Shown: positions 16,941 through 25,767, numbered from the stretch's first letter. The stretch is 56,169 bases of DNA from CAIOHW01 sp964432565 (GCA_964432565.1 CAYSOA010000016.1:1-56169); one strand, 5' to 3'. Numbers and translations: made by a program. The notes: a model not told the origin generated them from the letters alone.

Positions 16941-18407
16941 CTAGCGGAAGGCGAAGAGAATCTTGATATCCTCATCATCGAAGGACACACCCGCGCCGGC
17001 ATAGTAATTCAGCTGTCCATTGACCTGGGTCAGTGTCTCGAGACCCGCAGTCAGGTAGACCGAACTGACCAGGCGAGCCGTTGCCGATAAACGAGTATCC
17101 AACCCCTGTCCGAGCGCCCGCGAATAAAGATCCACCGTGGCACGCAGCCGGTCTTCCTCGCCCTTCTTCCAAAGATAACCCGACACCGACAGTGCACCGT
17201 CGTTATGCAGCACACCGGCCGAGAGATCGAGGCGCTGGTAAAACACCTTGCCCAGCATCGCAGTGATCATCAGCGCGGTTTCTTCGTTGGTCGTGGTGCG
17301 AACGGTCGTGGTCACGCCACCGCTCTCGGTGGTCGTCGTCATGATCGACTGCCGACCACGAGCCGAGTCGACTGAAACGCCGAGGCGGTAATACCGGCTC
17401 TTGCTCGGCCAGACCGAAATCATGAACGCGCCACGCGATCCGTTGGCCTGCGGCAACGAAATCCCAGAAAGATCGACAACAAACCGAATCCCGCCCACCC
17501 GGCTCAAAAGCCGGTTGGCATTATCGAGAAGTTCCTTGAGCGAATTGGCATAATAGGGATCATTCAAGATCCTTCCGACCGATCCCTCGCCCTTGTTGAT
17601 TCGAATGGCCACATCCCGAAGCTGCTCGATCGCGTCCTCGAGCTTCGAGAGCGTGCGCTGGGCGGTCGTCGTCATGCTGCCCTCGGGAGACAAGGTGCGA
17701 GACGCGTTCTCAAGGGTACGATTGAGCTGCTGCATGGTCGAACGCAGCTCCTCGGGCTTGATCGCCTCCTTCAGACTCTGGGTAAGCCCGGTCACCTCTT
17801 TCACGAGGCTGTTCACTTCGTTCACGACCTGCTGCACGTCCTGGGTGCTGGATGCGACCGGAATCTCCCGGCGCTCCGATCGCCCCGGCGCCTCCTCTTC
17901 GGCGTGGGCAGAGGGAATGAGCGTCTGAGTCACGCCATGAATGACTCGCATCAGGCTGGAGACTCGCTCCCCCGACTGGGCGGGATACACTTGGTAACCC
18001 TGCGGCTCGCGGTCGCGGGTCTCGATGCGCGGCTCTTCGGCTGGTCCGACGTAGCGCACGGGCTTCAGCTCGACGAACTTGTCTCCCAAAAAGCCTTCTC
18101 CCCGAATATAGGCCCGCGTGCTGGGAGTGACTTCGACCGGAGCGGTCACACAGATCCCGAGGCGCACCTTGGAATCAGCGAGTTGCACCGTAGACAGGTA
18201 ACCGATCTGAAGGCCCAATGACCGCACTGGCGACTTGGTCTTGAGACCGGTGGCATCATCGACGTTGATGTAGACCAGCTGGCACTTGCGCCACCAGAAG
18301 GGACGGTCATTCACAAACACCGTGGCGGCTGCCACCAGAAGGAGTGCCAGAACCGTGAACACCCCCACTTTGAACTTCGTCGACCATGTGGCTTTGCGAG
18401 GGTCCAT
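16941..18407 (-). CDS. MCE/MlaD-family protein with beta-rich C-terminal domain, 488 aa
   Basis: MCE proteins form hexameric rings that carry lipids between the membranes. Here one N-terminal transmembrane helix (about residues 13-30) is followed by a single MCE domain (about 37-115, with GLKTKSPVRSLGLQIGYL and GEGFLGDKFVEL). A long helical region then runs from about 185 to 285 (VQQVVNEVNSLVKEVTGL). The last 180 residues alternate hydrophobic and polar residues in strand-like blocks (RLDLSAGVLH, RLRATVDLYS, YYAGAGVSFDDEDIKILFAF), which looks like a beta-barrel. The protein could therefore reach from inner to outer membrane. It lies 29 bases after MlaE, with no MlaF between. Confidence 0.85.
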   Translation of the reverse strand: MDPRKATWSTKFKVGVFTVLALLLVAAATVFVNDRPFWWRKCQLVYINVDDATGLKTKSPVRSLGLQIGYLSTVQLADSKVRLGICVTAPVEVTPSTRAYIRGEGFLGDKFVELKPVRYVGPAEEPRIETRDREPQGYQVYPAQSGERVSSLMRVIHGVTQTLIPSAHAEEEAPGRSERREIPVASSTQDVQQVVNEVNSLVKEVTGLTQSLKEAIKPEELRSTMQQLNRTLENASRTLSPEGSMTTTAQRTLSKLEDAIEQLRDVAIRINKGEGSVGRILNDPYYANSLKELLDNANRLLSRVGGIRFVVDLSGISLPQANGSRGAFMISVWPSKSRYYRLGVSVDSARGRQSIMTTTTESGGVTTTVRTTTNEETALMITAMLGKVFYQRLDLSAGVLHNDGALSVSGYLWKKGEEDRLRATVDLYSRALGQGLDTRLSATARLVSSVYLTAGLETLTQVNGQLNYYAGAGVSFDDEDIKILFAFR

Positions 18408-18436
18408 CGGATCCTGTTCTCCTTTCAAATCGATGC

Positions 18437-19210
18437 TCAAATCGTCAGTGTCGAAAAACCGAAGGGCAGCAGAGACGTCAAAATATAGTCGAAAAGCAGA
18501 ATGGTCAGGCAGGTGACCACGACCGTGGTTCGCGTCGCAAACCCCACTGAACGAGCCCCCCCATGGGCCCGAAATCCATTGAAGCAGGCCACCCAGGTCA
18601 GAACGAGCCCGAAGACGGCGCCCTTCGTCACGCAATGGACCAGATCAATCGAATCGACAAAACGACGGTATTGTTCCCAGAAAACCGCGGAATCCAGTCC
18701 CATGATGCCGATCGAAACCCCCGCCCCCGCCAGCGAACCCACGACTCCGAAATACACCGCCAGAAGCGGCATCATGAGCGTGCCCGCCAGAACCCTGGGA
18801 AGCACGAGAAACTCCACCGGATCGACCGCCATGACCTCGAGGGCATCAATCTGCTCAGAAACCCGCATGCTGGCGAGTTCGGCGGCCATGGCCGCACCCG
18901 CGCGTCCCGTCACCATGATCGCACCCATGACGGGGGCCAGTTCGCGAAAAAGCGAAACCCCCACCGTTCCACCCAAGAGAGACTCGGCACCAAAGAGATG
19001 AAAAGAGACGTATAGCTGGTATCCCAGCACTCCACCCATGAAGAGTGCGGCCACCGTGATGATCACCAGCGATGACACGCCGATGAACTCGCACTGCTTC
19101 AAAAAAAGTCCCCATCGCAGGGGGAGGCGTGATGAAGACTTCGCCGTGCTCCAGAGGAACATCGAAAAGTCCCCCAGCGTTTCGATGACTGAGCGGAGCG
19201 GAAGTGTCAT
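18437..19210 (-). CDS. mlaE: MlaE-type ABC lipid transporter permease, 257 aa
   Basis: This is the inner-membrane permease of MCE transport systems. Family hallmarks are the amphipathic N-terminal helix, the central ELAPVMGAIMVTGRAGAAMAAELASMRVSEQIDALEVM block that contacts the ATPase, and five or six membrane helices. Length is normal. Its partner MCE protein follows directly. The usual ATPase (MlaF) is missing from the locus and must come from elsewhere. It is divergent from the MMPL transporter gene, with 89 bases between them that should hold both promoters. Confidence 0.95.
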   Translation of the reverse strand: MTLPLRSVIETLGDFSMFLWSTAKSSSRLPLRWGLFLKQCEFIGVSSLVIITVAALFMGGVLGYQLYVSFHLFGAESLLGGTVGVSLFRELAPVMGAIMVTGRAGAAMAAELASMRVSEQIDALEVMAVDPVEFLVLPRVLAGTLMMPLLAVYFGVVGSLAGAGVSIGIMGLDSAVFWEQYRRFVDSIDLVHCVTKGAVFGLVLTWVACFNGFRAHGGARSVGFATRTTVVVTCLTILLFDYILTSLLPFGFSTLTI

Positions 19211-19299
19211 AAAAGTTGTCCTCGATTTAAGACTAGAACCTCAGAGAAAACAAGCAGCTGGAATTTGAAAAAAGACCTGCCTCACGCTACCTCTTAAGA

Positions 19300-21774
19300 G
19301 TGTCCCCACTCAGCTCCCGACTGGCTTCGCTTATCACCCGATCGATCATCCGCCATGCGGGAGTGATCTTCCTGGCCGCAACCCTGCTGGGTGGCGTGGG
19401 CACCTACTTCTCCGTACAGCTCTACAAGAACCTTCGAACCGATATCGAGGAGCTCCTGCCCACGACGGCCCGAAGTGTCCTCGATATCGACGAGGTCACG
19501 GCCAGGCTCGAATCCATCGAGAATCTGGCGGTCATCATTCTGTCGGACAAGCCCGATGCCTCCCGAAGATTCGTCGATCGTCTCGCGACCGAGCTGAAAA
19601 AAGCGCCTCGCGATCGGGTGGCGGGAGTGGAGTACCGAATACAGGAGGAGATCGAGTTCTTCCGCAAGCGCCGCCCGCTCTACATGGAAGTGCGCGATCT
19701 CGAGACGGTTCGAGACTACATTCGGGAGCGCATTGCCTACGAAAAGGAACTCTACAACCCCCTGAATATCTTCAGCGGTCTGGAGATTCCCGAGCCCAAA
19801 ATCAATATTACGGCGCTTGAGCAGAAGTACGCGGCACAGGCTTCGACCTATTCGCGCTACCCGAAGGGCTATTACGCAACCGAGGATGAAAAGACGCGTA
19901 TCGTCCTGGTGGCCCTACCGGGAAAGGCCTCAGGAGTCAGATCCGCCAAGGCCCTCCGGGCCGAAGTCGATGCCGCCATTGCACGCGCCGACCCGGGATC
20001 ACACGATCCAGAGATGCGCATCCTGTTCTCAGGCGGGGTGCAGAATCTGCTCGAAGAACATGCCGCCCTGATTGCCGACCTAGAACTGTCGACCGTGATC
20101 GTGATGGTGCTGGTGACCGGCATTCTTCTGCTTTTCTTTCGGGCCGCCCGGGCCACACTGATGCTGATGATTGCCCTGGTGATCGGCACGCTCTGGACCT
20201 TCGGGGTCTCGTTCTTCGCCGTAGGCTACCTGAACGCGAACTCGGCCTTCCTGGGAGCGATCGTCCTCGGAAATGGAATCAACTTCGGAATCATCCTTCT
20301 TGCCCGGTATCTCGAAGAGCGGCGGTCCGGAAGAAGCCACCTGAGATCGATGAAGCGTTCGATCGAGTCGACGGCCACCAGCACCTGGACAGCCGCTCTT
20401 GCCGCCGGCCTGGCCTATGGCTCGCTGATGCTGACGAGCTTCAGAGGATTTCGCCAGTTCGGCATCATTGGCCTGATCGGCATGGTCCTTTGCTGGATTG
20501 CGACCTTCACGATTCTTCCGGCCGGACTCACCCTGCTCGACCGTCGCCGTTCGCTGGTGCGCCCCACTCGCTCACGACGAGACCTGATCGGCGGGGCCCT
20601 GTCGAAGCTCATCACCGGACATCCAGCCAAGATCTGGCTCGGATCATTCGGGGTGACCATCGTCTCGCTGGCCATGTTCATGCGCTACAGTCCCGAAATC
20701 CTCGAGACGGACCTCTCAAAATTGAGGGACAAGGCGAGCATGGAGCGGGGTTCGGGGCATAACTCGCTCTACATCGACAAGGTTTTCAAGCGCTACCTCA
20801 CCCCGATCGTCCTTCTGCCACGTGACCGCGAAAACACCCGAGAAATCGCGACGCGGCTTCGCGCAGTGAGTCGAGACCGGGATCGAACGAGCCTGATCGC
20901 CTCGGTACAGACGCTCGACGACTTTATTCCGAAGGACCAGCGCAGAAAGATCGAGATCCTTCGCGAAATCCAAACCCTGCTTCCTCCAAGACTTCTCGGC
21001 AAACTCTCTCCCGAGGACAACCGGCGCATCTCCGAACTCTTTCAGCCTGAAGCCTTTGTTCCAGTGCGTGAAGAAGAGCTCCCTGCACTTTTGAGGCGGA
21101 AATTCACAGAGAGGGACGGATCGATCGGGCGCCTCGTGCTGGTCCAGCCGCCGATGTCCACGGAGACTTGGAACGGCAACGCCCTGATTCGTTTCATCGA
21201 GCAACTACGCGCTATCGCCGACTCGGTCGAACCGGGAACGCCGGTAGCGGGACAGCTCCCCGTCTCCTCCGACATGATTGCCTCGATCCGGCATGACGGC
21301 CCCCGCGCCACCGTCTTTGCGCTTCTGGCCGTCGTGCTGCTGGTGGTCTTTCTCTTCAGAAAACTTTCTTCGGTCGGACTCACCCTCTTTGGCCTCTTTC
21401 TTGGAATGGCATGGATGGGAGGAGCGATCTTCGGCTTTTGGATGAAAATCAACTTCCTGAACTTCATCGCCCTGCCCATCACCTTCGGAATCGGTGTCGA
21501 TTACGGGGTGAATGTCTTTCAGCGTTATGTCCAGGAAGGGGCGAAGAACATTTCAGCCGTCGTGAAGAACACCGGGGGAGCAGTCCTTCTGGCCAGTTTG
21601 ACGACGATCATCGGCTACGGATCCCTGCTGCTTGCAGGAAATCGCGCCTTTGTCAGCTTCGGCAAGCTGGCCGTGCTGGGAGAGATCACCTGCGTCGTCG
21701 CTGCCGTCATCTCACTGCCCGCCTATCTCGTATGGTCGCAGGAAAGAAGGACGCGCCGGGCAGCCCGCCGCTAG
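19300..21774 (+). CDS. MMPL/RND-superfamily transporter (HpnN-like), 824 aa
   Basis: This is a two-module membrane protein: transmembrane helix 1 (about 20-38), a large periplasmic loop, five helices (about 255-410), then a second helix, loop and five helices (about 450 to the end). The module ends contain NSAFLGAIVLGNGINFGIIL and FITLPITFGIGVDYGVNVFQ-like segments carrying the acidic residues of proton relays. The MMPL/HpnN group moves lipids such as hopanoids or glycolipids across or out of the inner membrane. GTG start. The next gene (an Aur1-like PAP2 enzyme) begins 43 bases inside its 3' end, suggesting a joint role in lipid handling. Confidence 0.88.
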   Translation: MSPLSSRLASLITRSIIRHAGVIFLAATLLGGVGTYFSVQLYKNLRTDIEELLPTTARSVLDIDEVTARLESIENLAVIILSDKPDASRRFVDRLATELKKAPRDRVAGVEYRIQEEIEFFRKRRPLYMEVRDLETVRDYIRERIAYEKELYNPLNIFSGLEIPEPKINITALEQKYAAQASTYSRYPKGYYATEDEKTRIVLVALPGKASGVRSAKALRAEVDAAIARADPGSHDPEMRILFSGGVQNLLEEHAALIADLELSTVIVMVLVTGILLLFFRAARATLMLMIALVIGTLWTFGVSFFAVGYLNANSAFLGAIVLGNGINFGIILLARYLEERRSGRSHLRSMKRSIESTATSTWTAALAAGLAYGSLMLTSFRGFRQFGIIGLIGMVLCWIATFTILPAGLTLLDRRRSLVRPTRSRRDLIGGALSKLITGHPAKIWLGSFGVTIVSLAMFMRYSPEILETDLSKLRDKASMERGSGHNSLYIDKVFKRYLTPIVLLPRDRENTREIATRLRAVSRDRDRTSLIASVQTLDDFIPKDQRRKIEILREIQTLLPPRLLGKLSPEDNRRISELFQPEAFVPVREEELPALLRRKFTERDGSIGRLVLVQPPMSTETWNGNALIRFIEQLRAIADSVEPGTPVAGQLPVSSDMIASIRHDGPRATVFALLAVVLLVVFLFRKLSSVGLTLFGLFLGMAWMGGAIFGFWMKINFLNFIALPITFGIGVDYGVNVFQRYVQEGAKNISAVVKNTGGAVLLASLTTIIGYGSLLLAGNRAFVSFGKLAVLGEITCVVAAVISLPAYLVWSQERRTRRAARR

Positions 21775-22556
21775 GAAACCTTTTTCGCGGTCTATTCGAC
21801 GCCTTCCTGCCCATTCTACTGACGCTGGCGGTCTATGACGGAAAACGCAGCTTCTCGAACCTCCTTCGCGCCGACACCATCCGGGTCACAGAGCCTCACG
21901 CCTTTGATCTTCGCTTCTTCGGTATTCGCTCGGGTCCGAACCTGCTCACGCCCAACGAGTGGCTGCAGCGCCACACGCACTGGATGCTCGATCTGGTGAC
22001 CGGAACCTTCTATCTTCTCTTCATCGCCATCTTCGTCGCCATGGCGCTTTACTTTCGGTTCATTCTTGCCAGGTCCGACTGGCTTCGCCGTCGCTCGCGT
22101 TCACTGCTCTGGGGTTTCTTCTGGGTCAATGTACTCGGCTACCTGACTTACTACGCGTATCCGGCGGCTCCGCCCTGGTATGTCAGCACTCACGGCTTCG
22201 TGCCTGCAGATCTGGCCACCGCCCCCAGCCCGGCAGGCGCCGCTCGTTTCGATGCACTCCTCGAAACCACGCTCTTCGCCGAGATGTACAGCCGTTCAGC
22301 CGATGTCTTTGGTGCGATCCCCTCCCTGCACGTGGCCTACCCCATGCTGGCACTGCTGCATGCCTTCGAATTTCGATCTCTGCGCACCTTCGGAGTCGTC
22401 TACTACGTGATGATCTTTTTTTCGGCGCTCTACCTCAATCACCACTACGTACTCGACCTGCTCTGCGGCTCGCTTTACGCCGGCGCAGTCTATCTGGCAC
22501 TCCGTCAGCGCGATCGGCGACTTGAAAGACGAAATAGCGATGCAACGGAAAGTTGA
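21732..22556 (+). CDS. Aur1/inositol-phosphorylceramide-synthase-like PAP2 membrane enzyme, 274 aa
   Basis: This is a six-helix PAP2-superfamily protein. Residues YPAAPPWY (143-150), GAIPSLHVAYP (194-204, catalytic His200) and NHHYVLDLLCG (237-247, His238 and Asp242) match the Aur1-like branch, which moves phospho-inositol or related head groups, rather than plain phosphatases. It lies by convergence next to genes for inositol-phosphate and inositol-lipid synthesis, which supports an inositol-lipid role. It could instead dephosphorylate phosphatidylinositol-phosphate. The ATG at 21732 overlaps the transporter gene. Its 3' end overlaps the convergent gtrA-like gene by 122 bases. Confidence 0.85.
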   Translation: MVAGKKDAPGSPPLGNLFRGLFDAFLPILLTLAVYDGKRSFSNLLRADTIRVTEPHAFDLRFFGIRSGPNLLTPNEWLQRHTHWMLDLVTGTFYLLFIAIFVAMALYFRFILARSDWLRRRSRSLLWGFFWVNVLGYLTYYAYPAAPPWYVSTHGFVPADLATAPSPAGAARFDALLETTLFAEMYSRSADVFGAIPSLHVAYPMLALLHAFEFRSLRTFGVVYYVMIFFSALYLNHHYVLDLLCGSLYAGAVYLALRQRDRRLERRNSDATES

Positions 22557-22899
22557 ATAGCAGGGCAACGCTCAGAGACACGAGAGTCCGAGCGGAAATG
22601 AAGTTCCAGTTCGAGAGAAAAACCATCCCCCCCACGTTCAGAACCAGCCCGGTGCAGGAGACGATGAAGTATCGAGACATCCGGAGCAGCTGACGGTCGC
22701 GCGCCCACGGAAACACCCAGAACCGACAAAGCGCGAAGTGAACGATTGCCCCAGTTCCGGCTCCGGGAACGGTTGCTGCTCCGGCATTCCAGCCGACCTC
22801 CATCGAAAGAAGACCCCCGACGGCAAAATCACACGTCGTCGCCACAAGGGTGGCGACCTGAGCGCGCCCCAGAAGCAGGACCGGACCCAAGAGATCCAT
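22435..22899 (-). CDS. GtrA-like four-helix membrane protein, 154 aa
   Basis: GtrA proteins have four membrane helices and are thought to flip or help transfer polyprenyl-phosphate-linked sugars. Visible features are the early ATLVATTCDFAVGGLLS helix, HFALCRFWVF between helices 2 and 3, and LLFNFPLHRYFVF at the end of helix 4. The Arg-rich tail after helix 4 (about 30 residues) is read opposite the 3' end of the PAP2 gene. Its ATG shares one base with the stop of the upstream CDP-alcohol phosphotransferase (TGATG), so it is translated in the same unit. A GtrA-like gene also occurs in some inositol-lipid clusters. Confidence 0.82.
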   Translation of the reverse strand: MDLLGPVLLLGRAQVATLVATTCDFAVGGLLSMEVGWNAGAATVPGAGTGAIVHFALCRFWVFPWARDRQLLRMSRYFIVSCTGLVLNVGGMVFLSNWNFISARTLVSLSVALLFNFPLHRYFVFQVADRADGVPDRLRRRKASRRAGRVRSGD

Positions 22900-23702
22900 C
22901 AGGCCCTTCCGCGCTCTCGATTTCTTGCGACGTCAGCCACGGCGCCGATCCGCTCTGCGGCTGACAGGTTGGCAAGCGTTGCCATCAGAATCACGGCAAC
23001 GGCCATCGGAAATCCCCTGATCGAAAGATCACCCAGCTCCACCTCAAGCCAGGTGACACTGAACGGAGACAGAAGCGCCCCCGAAGCCAGAAGGACGAGT
23101 CGCTCGGGTCGCCGCATCAGAGTCCTGGGGGGACGAATGGCCATGCCCTCCGCCCTGGCTGCCGCATAGCTCACCATGAAGGAACCATGAATCGCCGCAA
23201 GACAACAAATGAGCAGCACCCCATTTCCCCGATAAAGAAAAGCCGCTCCGGCCAGAACAAAAAATTCAGAGTAGCGATCCATGCACGAGTCCAGCAGCGC
23301 TCCGGACGCACTCACCTGGCTCCCCAGTCGGGCCACAAGACCATCCAAGGCATCAAGAGCCCCAGCGCCGATCAGGCAGACTGCGGCAAGGCCGAAACTG
23401 CCCAGGGCCAGCAGCACTCCGGCTACCAGGCCGAAGAGCGCAGACAGCGCAGTCAGGGTGTTCGGAGCCACTCCGAGCCGCACCAAAAACCTGGCAAGCG
23501 GCTGAATCGTCCAATACGCTCCGTGCATCATCGGTGCTGCGAACACCCCACCAAACCCGTGACGATGCACCCGCTCGAATTCCACCTTGCCCCGCAGTAC
23601 CACTCGGACACCAACGGCCACTGCGAGCAGCGCACCAAGGGTGACGAGCGCCACCGAGCACAGCCAATCAAGATGCGAGAGGGTCACGCTCCACCTCGGC
23701 AA
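22899..23702 (-). CDS. CDP-alcohol phosphatidyltransferase, probable phosphatidylinositol(-phosphate) synthase, up to 267 aa
   Basis: This protein joins a CDP-lipid to an alcohol. The complete family motif is present: DALDGLVAR (Asp117, Asp120) followed, at the correct spacing, by Gly134, Asp138 and Asp142. Six membrane helices are predicted. Its place directly after inositol-phosphate synthase makes inositol-1-phosphate the likely acceptor. The start is uncertain: a TTG at 23702 or a GTG at 23687, both inside the 3' end of the upstream gene. The overlap and the TGATG junction downstream indicate a tightly coupled operon. Confidence 0.88.
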   Translation of the reverse strand: MPRWSVTLSHLDWLCSVALVTLGALLAVAVGVRVVLRGKVEFERVHRHGFGGVFAAPMMHGAYWTIQPLARFLVRLGVAPNTLTALSALFGLVAGVLLALGSFGLAAVCLIGAGALDALDGLVARLGSQVSASGALLDSCMDRYSEFFVLAGAAFLYRGNGVLLICCLAAIHGSFMVSYAAARAEGMAIRPPRTLMRRPERLVLLASGALLSPFSVTWLEVELGDLSIRGFPMAVAVILMATLANLSAAERIGAVADVARNRERGRA

Positions 23703-24972
23703 TCTTCAGAAGCTCCCGTTCGAATCGATCGAACTGCCGGTGAAAGTCGTGCTCCACTACCGAGCGCCCGGCACTGGCCGGCGCCTTGAAGTAGCATGAA
23801 AGCCAGTCCTGAACGCCACGACGTCCGCTTCGGGCAGCGAGATCCATGAAAAGGGCGAGATCGAGAACAATGGGAGCAGCCAAAATCGAGTCCCTGCAAA
23901 GAAAGTTCAACTTCAGCTGCATCGGATAGCCCAGCCATCCAAAGAGATCGATATTGTCCCAGCCCTCCTTGTTGTCGCCGCGCGGCTCATAATAGTTGAT
24001 GCGAACCACATGATGCAGCCGGGAATACAGTTCGGGATGCTCCTCTGCAGAGCAGATCGCATCCAGCACCCCGCTCTTTGAGACCTCCTTCGAGCGAAAT
24101 GATCCGGGGTCCTCCAAAACTTCTCCGTCACGATTGCCGAGAATGTTTGTGCTGAACCAACCGCGAATCCCCAGCTGACGGTTTCGAAGGGCTGGCGCAA
24201 TGACGGTCTTGAGCAACGTCTGACCCGTCTTGAAGTCCGAGCCGCAGATCGGCGTATTCATCTCAGTGGCAAGTTCGATCATTGCGGGGGTCTCGATCGA
24301 AACATTCGGTGAGCCGTTGGCGTACGGAACTCGTTCCTTCAGGGCGGCGTAGGCGTAGATCTGGGATGGGGAGATGGCCTCATCATCGGCCGCGAGTGCC
24401 CTTTCGAAGCTTTTGAGTGACGCATGAACGGACGACGGCTCGCGATAAACTTCGGTGGATGCACACCAGACCATGACCACCCGGTCACAATTCTGCTCGT
24501 GCCTGAATCGGCGAATGTCTTCACGAATCGCTTCGGCCTGCTGCATGCGACTCAGTCCGCTCTTGACGTTCGGCCCGTTGAGACGTCGCAAAAAATTCGA
24601 ATCGTGAACGGCAGCCATGGGACGAATCTTCGACAGCGGCTCCCGCAATGACTCGATCAGGCTCGAATCGAGTACTCGTGCCTCTCGCGCCGCCTCATAG
24701 GCATCGGCATCAAATAGATCCCATCCTCCAAAAACCAGATCGCGAAGCTCCGCCAGAGGAAGAAGATCCCGCACCCGGTGCGTCACCGCTTGACGGGACG
24801 AGGGCACTCGCAGTCGCCCCATTTCCGAAAAAGCGCCCACCGCCGGCGCCACGCCGCGACGAATGGCCTCCACCCCTGCGAAAAAAGTCGTCGCCACGGC
24901 CCCCATTCCGGGCGTGAGCACGGCAAGCCGTCCCCGTGCGGGCTCCGCCTGTTTTCGATCGCTCTGCGACAT
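23668..24972 (-). CDS. myo-inositol-1-phosphate synthase, eukaryote/Bacteroidetes-like, 434 aa
   Basis: This enzyme converts glucose-6-phosphate to inositol-1-phosphate with NAD. Motifs include the Rossmann start VLTPGMGAVATTF, the active-site GSDFKTGQTLLKT, the STNILGNRDGEVL and FRSKEVSKSGVLDAI blocks, and CRDSILAAPIVLDLALF near the end. The SNxLGNxDG...FRSKEISKS pattern is that of eukaryotic and Bacteroidetes enzymes rather than the shorter actinobacterial or archaeal form. The start at 24972 follows a strong GAGGAGGGG ribosome binding site. It opens the operon MIPS, CDP-alcohol phosphotransferase, GtrA. Confidence 0.93.
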   Translation of the reverse strand: MSQSDRKQAEPARGRLAVLTPGMGAVATTFFAGVEAIRRGVAPAVGAFSEMGRLRVPSSRQAVTHRVRDLLPLAELRDLVFGGWDLFDADAYEAAREARVLDSSLIESLREPLSKIRPMAAVHDSNFLRRLNGPNVKSGLSRMQQAEAIREDIRRFRHEQNCDRVVMVWCASTEVYREPSSVHASLKSFERALAADDEAISPSQIYAYAALKERVPYANGSPNVSIETPAMIELATEMNTPICGSDFKTGQTLLKTVIAPALRNRQLGIRGWFSTNILGNRDGEVLEDPGSFRSKEVSKSGVLDAICSAEEHPELYSRLHHVVRINYYEPRGDNKEGWDNIDLFGWLGYPMQLKLNFLCRDSILAAPIVLDLALFMDLAARSGRRGVQDWLSCYFKAPASAGRSVVEHDFHRQFDRFERELLKIAEVERDPLAS

Positions 24973-25114
24973 TCCAGTCCCCTCCTCGCTGTGCAGGGCT
25001 GCACTCGGTTTGAGCACAGCGTGCGGCCGGGGGTTGCAATCGCCAAACCAGTGCGCTCCGCTTCCGTCCCGCTTTCCCGTTTTTTCGCGAAGCAACCTCG
25101 GTTAGAACCGGAGC

Positions 25115-25438
25115 ATGACACCCAGATCGCCGACCCAGGTACAGCCAGACCCCTCGACGCCCGGACGCCTGCTCTTGAAATGGAACTCAGAAGAGACTTT
25201 TTCGCTTTCGTATTTCGAACTGCGCTTTGCGTGTCCCTGTGCGGTGTGCGTGGATGAAAAGACCGGTCGCAGGATCCTGACTCGCGACCAGGTGCACCCT
25301 GACGTGCGCCCTCTTGCCGTCGATCCGATCGGGCGCTACGCCCTCCAGTTTCGCTGGAGCGACTCTCACTCTACCGGGATGTATCACTTTGACCGTTTGT
25401 ATGAGCTCTGCGCTGAGGTGGGAGAGCGCAGATCCTAG
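25115..25438 (+). CDS. DUF971 (gamma-butyrobetaine hydroxylase-like N-terminal domain) protein, 107 aa
   Basis: This is a single-domain protein with the family's metal-binding pattern CPCAVCVDEKTGRR and the late WSDSHSTGMYHFDRL motif, where Cys and His residues hold a zinc ion. Stand-alone DUF971 proteins occur widely; several are linked with iron-sulfur or ApbC/Mrp functions, but no reaction is established. Divergent from the inositol-phosphate synthase gene. Confidence 0.9.
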   Translation: MTPRSPTQVQPDPSTPGRLLLKWNSEETFSLSYFELRFACPCAVCVDEKTGRRILTRDQVHPDVRPLAVDPIGRYALQFRWSDSHSTGMYHFDRLYELCAEVGERRS

Positions 25439-25479
25439 GTCCTTCCAGAGGACGCGCTTTCGCGCCCTTCCAGCGACGC

Positions 25480-25692
25480 CTAGTCCTTCTTGCCTGAGCT
25501 CGACTCTGACCCCTTGCGCTTATAATCGGTGGTGTACCAGCCCGATCCTTGAAGCGCGAAAGAGTTCATGCTCATGAGCTTCTTAACGGGGCTCTGGCAC
25601 TCCGGACATGCTCCCAGCGGGGCATCCGAAAACTTCTGAATGACTTCATGAACCTTTTGGCACTTTTCGCACTGATATTCGTAGAGTGGCAT
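25480..25692 (-). CDS. FmdB-type zinc-ribbon protein, 70 aa
   Basis: The N-terminus MPLYEYQCEKC and the second pair CPEC make the four-Cys zinc ribbon of the FmdB regulatory-protein family. A short polar, Ser/Lys-rich tail follows. The usual length is 60-110 residues. The family's exact role is not known. Convergent with the DUF971 gene. Confidence 0.92.
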   Translation of the reverse strand: MPLYEYQCEKCQKVHEVIQKFSDAPLGACPECQSPVKKLMSMNSFALQGSGWYTTDYKRKGSESSSGKKD

Positions 25693-25767
25693 GGTGATAA
25701 CTCAGATGTTCAGATTGCTGATTTTTTGCCCGAACTGCCCGCGATTTTCAAGCCCCTCGCAAGCGGC

